A stretch of 9,931 nucleotides of DNA from Bacteroidales bacterium (GTDB lineage: Bacteria > Bacteroidota > Bacteroidia > Bacteroidales > P3), in the NCBI GenBank assembly GCA_021443125.1, contig JABUUQ010000002.1, positions 511,104 through 521,034 of the forward strand, written 5' to 3'. Within the stretch, counting starts at the first letter, position 1. Each line of letters begins with the position of its first letter. The notes beneath the pieces are model-generated. The model worked only from the letters and a program-made list of their open reading frames with translations, did no database searches and was not told the origin of the DNA. The position numbers and the translations under genes are program-made. Shown one piece after another: positions 1 to 6,179 of this stretch.

Positions 1-212
1 AGCTTTTCCATTTCTTTGGTGGCAGGGTCAAAATAGAATAACGAAGAACCACAGGCAACAAGTATTCTATCATCTACTTTTGCCACGTTGTGAGTTATGT
101 AATAAGAAAGATGGTCTCGCCATTTGCCTATTTCAATGTTTTGTGATTTGCTTTGGGCAAAAGATATCAAAGAAATAAAACATACAAACAACGAAATGAT
201 TGCTTTTTTCAT
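1..212 (-). CDS. porZ: PorZ-like type IX secretion system protein, N-terminal fragment
   Basis: Only the first 70 codons are present; the gene runs off the left edge. The start at 212 gives a clean lipid-free signal peptide (basic MKKA, hydrophobic core, ISFA before Q20). The mature N-terminus has IEIGKWRDHLSYY followed by KVDDRILVACGSSLFYFDP, the start of the first beta-propeller blade. That IGxWRxHLSY opening followed by a 'LFYFD' blade is typical of PorZ, a surface-exposed T9SS component of the attachment complex that handles anionic lipopolysaccharide (known from Porphyromonas). Full-length PorZ is roughly 770-800 residues, so under a tenth is visible. It lies 24 bp after prfA on the same strand with no promoter or terminator between them, so the two are probably cotranscribed. 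There is no Shine-Dalgarno site. The alternative is another two-component-regulator-like propeller protein. The T9SS link is supported by the sorting domain seen at the other end of the window. Confidence 0.72.
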   Translation of the reverse strand, partial: MKKAIISLFVCFISLISFAQSKSQNIEIGKWRDHLSYYITHNVAKVDDRILVACGSSLFYFDPATKEMEK

Positions 213-236
213 AACTCAACAAGTAATTTTAGGGGT

Positions 237-1310
237 TTAATCTATGCTTTCCTTCAATCTTTCAGCATTTTCTGCCAATTGCAAAGCATCCAACAACTCT
301 TGAATATCGCCATCCATAAACACAGGCAGATTATATGCAGTAAAGTTTATTCTATGGTCGGTTATTCTTGATTGAGGGTAGTTATATGTACGGATTTTTG
401 CACTTCTGTCTCCAGTACTTACCATTGTTTTTCTCTTGGCTGCAATACCATCGAGATATTTTGAGTATTCTCTTTCAAACAAACGGGTTCTCAAAACAGT
501 CATAGCCTTTTCAAGATTTTTCACTTGAGATTTTTGGTCCTGACAAGAAACAACTATACCGGTAGGAATATGTGTAAGACGAATGGCAGAGTAAGTTGTA
601 TTGACACTCTGACCTCCCGGACCAGAGGCACAGAAAATATCTTTTCTAATGTCGCTCATTTTCAAATCAACATCAAATTCCTCAGCCTCTGGAAGAACAA
701 CTACTGATGCGGCAGAGGTATGTACTCTTCCTTGTGTTTCTGTCTGTGGCACACGTTGAACTCTATGCACTCCGCTCTCATATTTCATTTGACCATAAAC
801 GCCATCCTTGCCACTAACATTGACAACAATTTCCTTGTATCCTCCTGCTGTGCCAGGGGTGTTATCTACCAACTCAACCTTCCAGCCTCTTTTTTCAAAG
901 TATTTGGTATACATTCTGTAAAGGTCGCCAGCAAAGATACTTGCTTCGTCGCCACCGGTACCGGCACGGATTTCAAAAATAGCATTCTTGTCATCTGTCG
1001 GGTCTTTAGGAACAAGCATAAGACGGATATCTTCTTCCATTTTATCCTTCTTTACTGCCAATTCAGCAAGTTCCTCTTTGGCCATTTCGCGAAACTCTTC
1101 ATCTTTTTCAGTTTCCAAAACCTGCTTGGCACTACCTATGTTATCAATTATATCCTTGTACTCATGATATGCAGCAATGACAGGCTCAAGGTCTTTGTAT
1201 TCCTTGTTTAGCTTTACATAGTTCTTCATATCATTCACAATATCAGGATCTTGAATTTTTTCCTGAATTTCAAGGTATTTCTTATTGATTGCTTCTAATT
1301 TGTCTAACAT
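237..1310 (-). CDS. prfA: Peptide chain release factor 1 (RF1)
   Basis: RF1 recognises UAA and UAG in the ribosomal A site and triggers peptide release. With the start at 1310 the protein is 357 residues, normal for RF1. The stop-codon recognition motif P-x-T is PQT at residues 188-190, which identifies RF1 rather than RF2. The catalytic GGQ is at 232-234 within a GPGGQSVNTT segment, the site methylated on Gln in this family. The N-terminal helical domain (about 1-100) and the acidic GTGGDEASIFAGDL region (about 118-130) are in place. The frame stays open upstream to a TTG at 1343, but that extension would run through the promoter -7 box (1341-1348). The 1310 start also puts PxT and GGQ at essentially the same numbering as E. 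coli RF1, so I prefer it. The leader is A-rich with no Shine-Dalgarno site. It is followed by the porZ-like gene. Confidence 0.97.
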   Translation of the reverse strand: MLDKLEAINKKYLEIQEKIQDPDIVNDMKNYVKLNKEYKDLEPVIAAYHEYKDIIDNIGSAKQVLETEKDEEFREMAKEELAELAVKKDKMEEDIRLMLVPKDPTDDKNAIFEIRAGTGGDEASIFAGDLYRMYTKYFEKRGWKVELVDNTPGTAGGYKEIVVNVSGKDGVYGQMKYESGVHRVQRVPQTETQGRVHTSAASVVVLPEAEEFDVDLKMSDIRKDIFCASGPGGQSVNTTYSAIRLTHIPTGIVVSCQDQKSQVKNLEKAMTVLRTRLFEREYSKYLDGIAAKRKTMVSTGDRSAKIRTYNYPQSRITDHRINFTAYNLPVFMDGDIQELLDALQLAENAERLKESID

Positions 1311-1340
1311 CTTATTTTTCGTATATCTAAAATCAACTTG

Positions 1341-1371
1341 CAAAGATAAGATTTTTTTTCAACTTTGCAAA
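1341..1371 (-). promoter_or_regulatory. Bacteroidota-type promoter for prfA-porZ
   Basis: On the minus strand a -33 TTTG (plus-strand CAAA at 1368-1371) is followed by exactly 19 bp and then the -7 box TATCTTTG (plus-strand 1341-1348). This is a full match to the TTTG-N19-TAnnTTTG consensus of the primary sigma factor of Bacteroidota. Transcription would begin near 1335, leaving a leader of about 25 nt before the prfA ATG at 1310. Confidence 0.85.
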
Positions 1372-1406
1372 AATCAAAACTGTATAAGCCCATAAAACCA
1401 TGTTCT

Positions 1407-1444
1407 TTTTTTGAAACCTCAAGATAAAACGGCGTTTCAAAAAA
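1407..1444. repeat. 11-bp perfect inverted repeat in the divergent intergenic region
   Basis: TTTTTTGAAAC at 1407-1417 is exactly complementary to GTTTCAAAAAA at 1434-1444, with a 16-nt loop. The stem is T/A-heavy apart from the GAAAC part. The right arm overlaps a copy of the AAACGGCGTTT motif (1428-1438). It sits between the two divergent promoters and is followed by no run of U on either strand, so it does not look like an ordinary terminator. It may be an operator or part of the adjoining repeat element. Confidence 0.6.
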
Positions 1445-1446
1445 TT

Positions 1447-1501
1447 AAAAGCAAGGAATAAAAAATTAAAACGGCGTTTTATTTTTCTCTTTCTTGCTTT
1501 T
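1447..1501. repeat. 55-bp imperfect palindrome centred on AAAACGGCGTTTT
   Basis: Two 27-nt arms (1447-1473 and 1475-1501) flank a central G at 1474. The arms pair at 23 of 27 positions, and the inner 13 bp AAAACGGCGTTTT (1468-1480) are a perfect palindrome apart from the centre. The outer ends read AAAAGCAAG and CTTGCTTTT. The left half, read on the minus strand (1438-1480), matches 7442-7484 at 39 of 43 positions, so this is a dispersed repeat and not a chance hairpin. It carries no coding sequence and lies between two divergent transcription units. It could be a transcription-factor site, a small non-autonomous mobile element, or an extragenic palindrome family. Confidence 0.75.
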
Positions 1502-1570
1502 GTTGCTTTGCTTGTTTGGAAAGTGTATTTTATTGAGTATTAACTTTTAATAAATTATAGAAAGTAAAAT

Positions 1571-1601
1571 TTTGTCATAAATAATAAAATTATTATCTTT
1601 G
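1571..1601 (+). promoter_or_regulatory. Bacteroidota-type promoter for the DUF4837 gene and possibly the decarboxylase genes
   Basis: The -33 TTTG at 1571-1574, a 19-bp spacer and the -7 box TATCTTTG at 1594-1601 match the primary sigma consensus exactly. The start site would be near 1607, about 29 nt before the ATG at 1636. I see no comparable promoter in the 43 bp before the epimerase gene, so this may be the main promoter for the whole run up to the terminator at 7394. Confidence 0.87.
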
Positions 1602-1635
1602 CACCTTAAATTTTTATACACAAAAGGAGTGAAAA

Positions 1636-2652
1636 ATGTTGAGAAGAATTAGTTGCATACTGGCAATAGCACTGATTTTGTTATGTATTTCTTGTTCGAG
1701 AGAGCCACTGACCGATAGGGATTTGAGCAATGGTCTTCCTGCTTCAAGTGGTAAGACTTTGGAAATGATAATAGTAACTCCTGATAGTTTGTATAGGGGT
1801 GCCTTGTTGGACACCATACGACAGTATTTTGAGAAAGCTTGCGATGGTTTGCCACAAGCAGAGCCTTGGTTCGACGTTGCACACCTTACTCCCGATGCTT
1901 TCACCAATTCGGAAATGTTTCCAAAACACAGAAACATTCTTATAATAGACAAAAGAGCCGGCAACCCTAACACAATCAAGCAGGCAAAAGACTATAAGGC
2001 TTATCCTCAAATGATTTACGAGATAAAGGCCGACAACATGGACTCTGTTTTTTCTTTGCTCGAAAGATATGCCAAAACAATAAGGTATAACTATAGAGAT
2101 AACGAGCACAGAAGAATGTGCAATGCCTATAAGAGAGAAGAAAATTTGAAACTGACAGAAAAAATTAAGAAAACATTTGATTTTTCTCTGACATTCTCCG
2201 AAGATTTCTTCCTTGCAAAGCAGACAAAGAACTTCTTCTGGATTAGAAAAGAAACAAAAAAAGAGAGTTTTAATGTATTGATTTACAAGAAACCATATAC
2301 AAACGAATCTTTGTTTTTGGATAAGAAAGTTATTGAGTTGAGAGATTCCTTGGGACAGGCGTTTATCCCTTGCTCTATGCCGGATTCCTATATGGGAACG
2401 GACACTCGTTTTGACACCTACAGGGATTCTCTTAAGGTAGGCAACTATTCTATGCTTGAAACAAGAGGTCTTTGGCGTGCTTTCAACGATTTTATGGGAG
2501 GACCTTTTGTTAACTATGTTTTTGTCAATACAAAGACTAATGAACTGGTGATGATAGATTGTTTTATCTACAATCCCAACAAGCCAAAAAGAGATTTGCT
2601 TATGCAGTTGGAAAGCATAGTGTATAGTATAAAGGAAACAAACAAAAAGTAA
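1636..2652 (+). CDS. DUF4837 family lipoprotein
   Basis: A 338-residue protein of unknown function found in Bacteroidota. It begins with a lipoprotein signal: MLRR, a hydrophobic stretch, then a lipobox ending LCIS-C with the lipidated Cys at 20, so it should be anchored in the cell envelope. Family features visible are the LPASSGK strand entry (34-40) into a 'EMIIVTPD' beta strand, GLPQAEP at 71-77 followed by a 'LTPDAF' segment, RNILIID at 99-105, and the conserved C-terminal RGLWRAFNDFMGGPF at 277-291 ending in a 'YNPNKPKRDLLMQLE' helix. Residues 154-214 are rich in Lys and charged and may be an exposed helical region. The start at 1636 has a good AGGAG six bases upstream, unusual for this phylum. 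It is followed after 43 bp by the epimerase gene with no terminator, but a role in methylmalonyl-CoA metabolism is not implied by the sequence itself. Confidence 0.88.
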   Translation: MLRRISCILAIALILLCISCSREPLTDRDLSNGLPASSGKTLEMIIVTPDSLYRGALLDTIRQYFEKACDGLPQAEPWFDVAHLTPDAFTNSEMFPKHRNILIIDKRAGNPNTIKQAKDYKAYPQMIYEIKADNMDSVFSLLERYAKTIRYNYRDNEHRRMCNAYKREENLKLTEKIKKTFDFSLTFSEDFFLAKQTKNFFWIRKETKKESFNVLIYKKPYTNESLFLDKKVIELRDSLGQAFIPCSMPDSYMGTDTRFDTYRDSLKVGNYSMLETRGLWRAFNDFMGGPFVNYVFVNTKTNELVMIDCFIYNPNKPKRDLLMQLESIVYSIKETNKK

Positions 2653-2695
2653 AATACATTTATAAGTATAATTATTAACAAAAATTTATAATAAA

Positions 2696-3097
2696 ATGAC
2701 TCCATCAAAAATTGAACACATTGGTATTGCAGTCAAAAACCTTGACGAAGCAATAAAGTATTGGGAAAATGTTATGGGCTTAAAATGCTATAACATTGAA
2801 GAAGTAGCAGATCAAAAAGTTAAAACTGCATTTTTCCGTATAGGAGAAGTTAAAATAGAATTGCTGGAAGCTACAAGCGAAGACAGCACTATAGCAAAAT
2901 TTATAGAAAAGAAGGGTGCAGGAGTTCATCATATAGCTTTCAAAGTTGATGATACAAACCAAGCTCTTAAGGATGCTGAAGAAAAGGGCGCAGCTCTTAT
3001 AGACAAAGCAGCTCGTAAAGGTGCAGAAAACCTTAACATAGGTTTCTTACACCCAAAATCAACTTTAGGTGTTTTGACAGAACTTTGTTGTGAATAA
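2696..3097 (+). CDS. mce: Methylmalonyl-CoA epimerase
   Basis: This 133-residue cytoplasmic protein of the vicinal oxygen chelate (VOC) superfamily interconverts (R)- and (S)-methylmalonyl-CoA, linking methylmalonyl-CoA mutase to the decarboxylase. Two beta-alpha-beta-beta-beta units are visible, starting at KIEHIGIAVKNLDEAI (5-20) and GVHHIAFKVDD (76-86). The four expected metal ligands are all present: His8, Glu55 (in IELLE), His79 (second His of VHHIAF) and Glu129 (in VLTEL). The 'FLHPKSTLGVLTEL' C-terminal strand is characteristic of the epimerase over other VOC enzymes such as glyoxalase I. The length is usual for the family. It is the first gene of the tight cluster, 17 bp ahead of the alpha subunit, which is a common arrangement in propionate producers. 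The ATG at 2696 is preceded by an AT-rich leader and no Shine-Dalgarno site. Confidence 0.95.
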   Translation: MTPSKIEHIGIAVKNLDEAIKYWENVMGLKCYNIEEVADQKVKTAFFRIGEVKIELLEATSEDSTIAKFIEKKGAGVHHIAFKVDDTNQALKDAEEKGAALIDKAARKGAENLNIGFLHPKSTLGVLTELCCE

Positions 3098-3114
3098 TAA
3101 ATAATAGCATAATT

Positions 3115-4680
3115 ATGGCATTTGAAGATAAAATAAAACAATTGCTTGACCTTAGAGCACAAGCAAGATTGGGTGGCGGACAAAAAAGAATAGACACCCA
3201 ACATTCAAAAGGCAAACTTACAGCAAGAGAGCGTATAGATTTGCTATTGGATGAAGGTAGCTTTGAAGAATTTGATATGTTTGTAACACATCGTTGCACA
3301 AACTTTGGTATGGAAGCAGCAGACAAGCAAATCCTTACTGATGGTGTTGTTACAGGTTATGGTACAATAGATGGTCGTTTGGTTTATGTATTTTCTCAAG
3401 ACTTTACTGTATTTGGTGGAGCTCTTTCAGAAACATTTGCAAAGAAAATATGCAAAGTTATGGACCAAGCTATGAAAGTTGGTGCTCCTGTTATTGGTCT
3501 TAACGATTCAGGTGGCGCTCGTATTCAAGAAGGTGTTAATTCTTTGGCAGGATATGCTGAAATTTTCGAAAGAAACATACTTGCATCAGGAGTTGTTCCT
3601 CAAATTTCTGCTATTTTTGGACCTTGCGCAGGTGGTGCCGTTTATTCTCCAGCATTGACAGACTTTATCCTTATGAGTAAAGAGAACTCATATATGTTTG
3701 TTACAGGACCAAAGGTTGTAAAGACAGTTACAAACGAAGATGTTACAGAATCAAATCTTGGTGGTGCTCATATTCATTCAACAAAGAGTGGTGTAGCTCA
3801 TTTTGTTTCTGAAACAGAAGAAGAAGGTATAGCAATGATAAGAAAATTGATTTCTTACATTCCTTCAAACAACTTGGAAGAGGCTCCATTGGTAAATTGC
3901 ACAGACCCAATTGACAGATTGGAAGATTCTCTTAACAGCATAATACCAGAAGACCCTAACAAACCATACGATGTTAAAGATGTTATTGCTGCTATCGTTG
4001 ATAATGGCGAATTTTTGGAAGTACACGAAAATTATGCAAAGAATATCGTTGTAGGTTTTGCTCGTTTCGATGGCGTTTCAGTAGGTATCGTTGCAAACCA
4101 ACCTAATTTCATGGCAGGTGTTCTTGACATAAAATCATCAGTTAAGGGTGCTCGTTTCGTTCGTTTCTGTGATGCTTTCAATATTCCTCTTGTTACATTG
4201 GTGGATGTGCCAGGATTCCTTTGCGGAACAGGACAAGAATATAATGGTATCATAACTAATGGTGCTAAATTGTTGTTTGCATTTGGTGAAGCTACAGTTC
4301 CAAAGGTTACAGTTACATTGAGAAAATCTTATGGTGGTGCTCACGACGTTATGGCTTCAAAACAATTGCGTGCAGATATCAACTACGCATGGCCAACAGC
4401 ACAAGTGGCAGTTATGGGAGCATCTGGAGCAACAGCAATACTTTATGGTTCTGAACTAAAGAAGATGGAAGATCCAGAAGCAAAAGCTAAATTTGTTGCA
4501 GAAAAAGAACAAGAATATAATGACAAGTTTGCAAATCCTTACAATGCAGCAAAATATGGCTACATTGACGATGTGATTGAACCAAGAAACACTCGTTTCA
4601 GAGTAATTCGTGCGTTGAGATCATTATCAACAAAGAAGGAAAGCATACCTATGAAAAAACACAATAATATACCATTGTAA
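3115..4680 (+). CDS. mmdA: Methylmalonyl-CoA decarboxylase alpha subunit (biotin-dependent carboxyltransferase)
   Basis: A 521-residue cytoplasmic carboxyltransferase that moves the carboxyl group of (S)-methylmalonyl-CoA onto carrier-bound biotin, releasing propionyl-CoA. The N-terminal crotonase-like half has the LTARERIDLLLDEGSFEE entry (35-52), NDSGGARIQEG (130-140) for the CoA-side oxyanion hole, and CAGGAVYSPALTDF (171-184). The C-terminal half has DVPGFLCGTGQEYNGII (364-380) and RKSYGGAHDVMASK (403-416) for the biotin-side oxyanion hole, then 'AWPTAQVAVMGASGA'. The usual C-terminus ending KKHNNIPL is intact. The same fold serves as the beta subunit of propionyl-CoA carboxylase. Two things favour the decarboxylase: the downstream membrane beta subunit and delta-like subunit, and the absence of a biotin carboxylase gene here. 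It lies 17 bp after mce and 13 bp before the delta-like gene. Confidence 0.94.
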   Translation: MAFEDKIKQLLDLRAQARLGGGQKRIDTQHSKGKLTARERIDLLLDEGSFEEFDMFVTHRCTNFGMEAADKQILTDGVVTGYGTIDGRLVYVFSQDFTVFGGALSETFAKKICKVMDQAMKVGAPVIGLNDSGGARIQEGVNSLAGYAEIFERNILASGVVPQISAIFGPCAGGAVYSPALTDFILMSKENSYMFVTGPKVVKTVTNEDVTESNLGGAHIHSTKSGVAHFVSETEEEGIAMIRKLISYIPSNNLEEAPLVNCTDPIDRLEDSLNSIIPEDPNKPYDVKDVIAAIVDNGEFLEVHENYAKNIVVGFARFDGVSVGIVANQPNFMAGVLDIKSSVKGARFVRFCDAFNIPLVTLVDVPGFLCGTGQEYNGIITNGAKLLFAFGEATVPKVTVTLRKSYGGAHDVMASKQLRADINYAWPTAQVAVMGASGATAILYGSELKKMEDPEAKAKFVAEKEQEYNDKFANPYNAAKYGYIDDVIEPRNTRFRVIRALRSLSTKKESIPMKKHNNIPL

Positions 4681-4693
4681 AAAAATAAAACCA

Positions 4694-5707
4694 ATGAAGA
4701 ACAATATAAAAAATGTAGTCCTTGCATTGGCTATGGTATTTATGGGCGTTAGTGCTTTTGCAAAACTAGAAAATGCAAAGGTGCAAGCTACACCAGACGG
4801 TATTACAGCTGCAACAAAGGCTGCTCAAGGTGAAGTAAACCATGAGTATGCTTGCGCTGGCCACATGATGAAGCAAGACAACCCATTGACACCATGTTCT
4901 TATGCAATGGACCCAAAAACTCAGACGATTGTCATAATTGACAACCCTGAAAATGCAATAGCGGTGCTGAAACGCAATGACAAAAGCTTTGATGTTGTTA
5001 AAAAATACGAAGTTGATGTTGTTGTAGGACGTCATGATGTTGATATGATATACAGACCTGTAAGTGTTTCTTTCTATGGAGAGAATATTGTATACTTGGC
5101 ATCAAACAGAGACTCTTCTTATGTAGGTGTACTTAACCTAAAAGGAGAGCATGTCGCTTCTACAAGACATTTTGCTGGTGCTACCACTGCTTTTGCAATT
5201 GAACACGGCCATATGACTGTTGTTGGTTCAACTACAGGCGGTTTTACAGCATACGATATCGATGTAAGAAACGGCATAGAGAATATTGCAGTTGATACAG
5301 TATCAACAGAAAAATCTGCATTCTTGAATTATGGCATTCCAAAGAAAGCTGATGAAATGGCAAAGCACGACCCTCATGGTTTGGCTCTTACAGTTATTGC
5401 GATGAGTACAGTTTTCTTGGCTCTTATCGTTATTTCTATTGTTATTATGGGCTTTGGAAGAAGTTTGCAATCAATGCAACGCAAAAAACAAGAGAAATTG
5501 GAAGGCAAGAAAGAAGAAACTGATAACAAAGCAAGCAAAAACAATTATATCAGTGGCGATGAATTTGCTTCTATTGCAGCAGCAATATATATGTATAATG
5601 AAGAACTTCATGATGAAGAATCAACAATTATCACTATAACCGAAGTAAATCGTCGTTATTCTCCTTGGAGTAGCAAGATTCATAATATGAATGTTTATAA
5701 AAAATAA
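4694..5707 (+). CDS. OadG-like delta subunit of the sodium-pumping decarboxylase with an added exported N-terminal domain
   Basis: The C-terminal third is a recognisable OadG/MmdD-type subunit. It has a lead-in DPHGLALTVIAMS (226-238), one transmembrane helix (about 230-254), a charged Lys/Glu-rich linker (262-285), then GDEFASIAAAIYMYNEELHD (288-307) and RRYSPWSSKI (320-329), which I recognise from Bacteroidota versions. This subunit assembles and anchors the complex. The first two-thirds are unusual: a signal peptide (1-23, cut after SAFA) and about 200 residues predicted outside the inner membrane. This part has two Cys (54, 68) that could form a disulfide. It also has short beta-strand units such as 'PVSVSFYGENIVYLASN' (122-138) and 'TTAFAIEHGHMTVVGST' (164-180), suggestive of propeller-like blades. 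The frame is uninterrupted, so it is a true fusion. Classical OadG proteins are only about 80-120 residues. The function of the exported domain is unknown. It lies 13 bp after mmdA and 27 bp before the biotin carrier. Confidence 0.85.
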   Translation: MKNNIKNVVLALAMVFMGVSAFAKLENAKVQATPDGITAATKAAQGEVNHEYACAGHMMKQDNPLTPCSYAMDPKTQTIVIIDNPENAIAVLKRNDKSFDVVKKYEVDVVVGRHDVDMIYRPVSVSFYGENIVYLASNRDSSYVGVLNLKGEHVASTRHFAGATTAFAIEHGHMTVVGSTTGGFTAYDIDVRNGIENIAVDTVSTEKSAFLNYGIPKKADEMAKHDPHGLALTVIAMSTVFLALIVISIVIMGFGRSLQSMQRKKQEKLEGKKEETDNKASKNNYISGDEFASIAAAIYMYNEELHDEESTIITITEVNRRYSPWSSKIHNMNVYKK

Positions 5708-5734
5708 ATCAATAACAGATAAAATAAAACAATA

Positions 5735-6166
5735 ATGAAAAGCTATAAATTCAAAATACACGGCACCAATTATTCTGTTGATATAAAGAACGTAGAAGGC
5801 CAAACAATAGAACTTGAGGTTAATGGCACTCCTTATACAGTGGAAGTAGATAAGGAAATCAAACAACCTAAGGCAACTCCAAAACTTGTTCGTGCTTCTG
5901 CCACTCCTGCCGCAGCAGCAACTCCTGCTCCTAAGGCAAGTGCAAGCAGTTCAGCAGCTGCCATAAAATCACCTCTTCCTGGAACTATACTTGATGTATT
6001 TGTAAATGTTGGTGATAGCGTAAAAGCAGGACAAAAGATAATGTTGTTAGAGGCTATGAAGATGGAAAATCAAATAGATTCTGACAGAGATGGTGTAGTT
6101 AAGGAAATCAAAGCAAGAAAAGGCGACGCTGTTATGGAAGGCGACGTTTTGGTAACTATAGGATAG
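5735..6166 (+). CDS. mmdC: Biotin carboxyl carrier subunit (gamma) of methylmalonyl-CoA decarboxylase
   Basis: This 143-residue protein carries the biotin that shuttles CO2 between the alpha and beta subunits. Three parts are clear. Residues 1-42 are a small beta-rich N-terminal segment (KFKIHGTNYSVDI... VNGTPYTVEVDKEI). Residues 43-76 are a flexible Ala/Pro/Ser linker. Residues 77-143 are a biotinyl-lipoyl domain beginning IKSPLPGTI. The biotin attachment site is Lys109 in EAMKMEN, a perfect match to the consensus A/V-M-K-M. The domain ends with 'GDAVMEGDVLVTIG', as usual. Its position between the delta-like and beta genes, with a 13-bp gap to the latter, matches other sodium-pump decarboxylase operons. 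Covalent biotinylation by a biotin-protein ligase encoded elsewhere is required. Confidence 0.95.
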   Translation: MKSYKFKIHGTNYSVDIKNVEGQTIELEVNGTPYTVEVDKEIKQPKATPKLVRASATPAAAATPAPKASASSSAAAIKSPLPGTILDVFVNVGDSVKAGQKIMLLEAMKMENQIDSDRDGVVKEIKARKGDAVMEGDVLVTIG

Positions 6167-6179
6167 GAGATTAAGGCTT

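Larger units (their letters stand above)
1311..1635. other. Divergent intergenic region, no gene seen
   Basis: These 325 bp separate prfA from the DUF4837 gene. They hold a promoter facing each way (1341-1371 minus, 1571-1601 plus), an 11-bp inverted repeat (1407-1444), and the 55-bp palindrome (1447-1501). Short open frames here have no start-site support or protein-like composition. The stretch 1502-1570 is AT-rich with scattered TTTG and TTGC words and nothing else I can assign. Confidence 0.8.

Noticed and set aside
720..1211. 163-residue open frame on the plus strand opposite prfA
   Set aside because: It is wholly antisense to a strongly supported gene, is Phe/Cys-rich in the way of an antisense shadow, and has no promoter or family resemblance.
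1311..1343. Longer prfA start at a TTG (1343), adding 11 residues
   Set aside because: The extension overlaps the -7 promoter box at 1341-1348 and the predicted start site near 1335. The shorter form places PxT and GGQ at the usual RF1 residue numbers.
1614..2109. Several minus-strand open frames of 77-121 residues under the DUF4837 gene
   Set aside because: They overlap one another and a gene with clear lipoprotein signal, family motifs, ribosome site and promoter; there is no matching minus-strand promoter.
3115..4680. Propionyl-CoA carboxylase beta subunit as the identity of the alpha gene
   Set aside because: The fold is shared, but the neighbouring delta-like and OadB-type beta subunits and the lack of a biotin carboxylase gene fit the sodium-pumping decarboxylase. 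Activity in the reverse direction cannot be excluded from sequence.
4694..5707. Delta-like gene as two genes merged by a sequencing or assembly error
   Set aside because: The frame is continuous, has one signal peptide at the start, no stop or internal ribosome site near the junction, and the same base composition on both sides.
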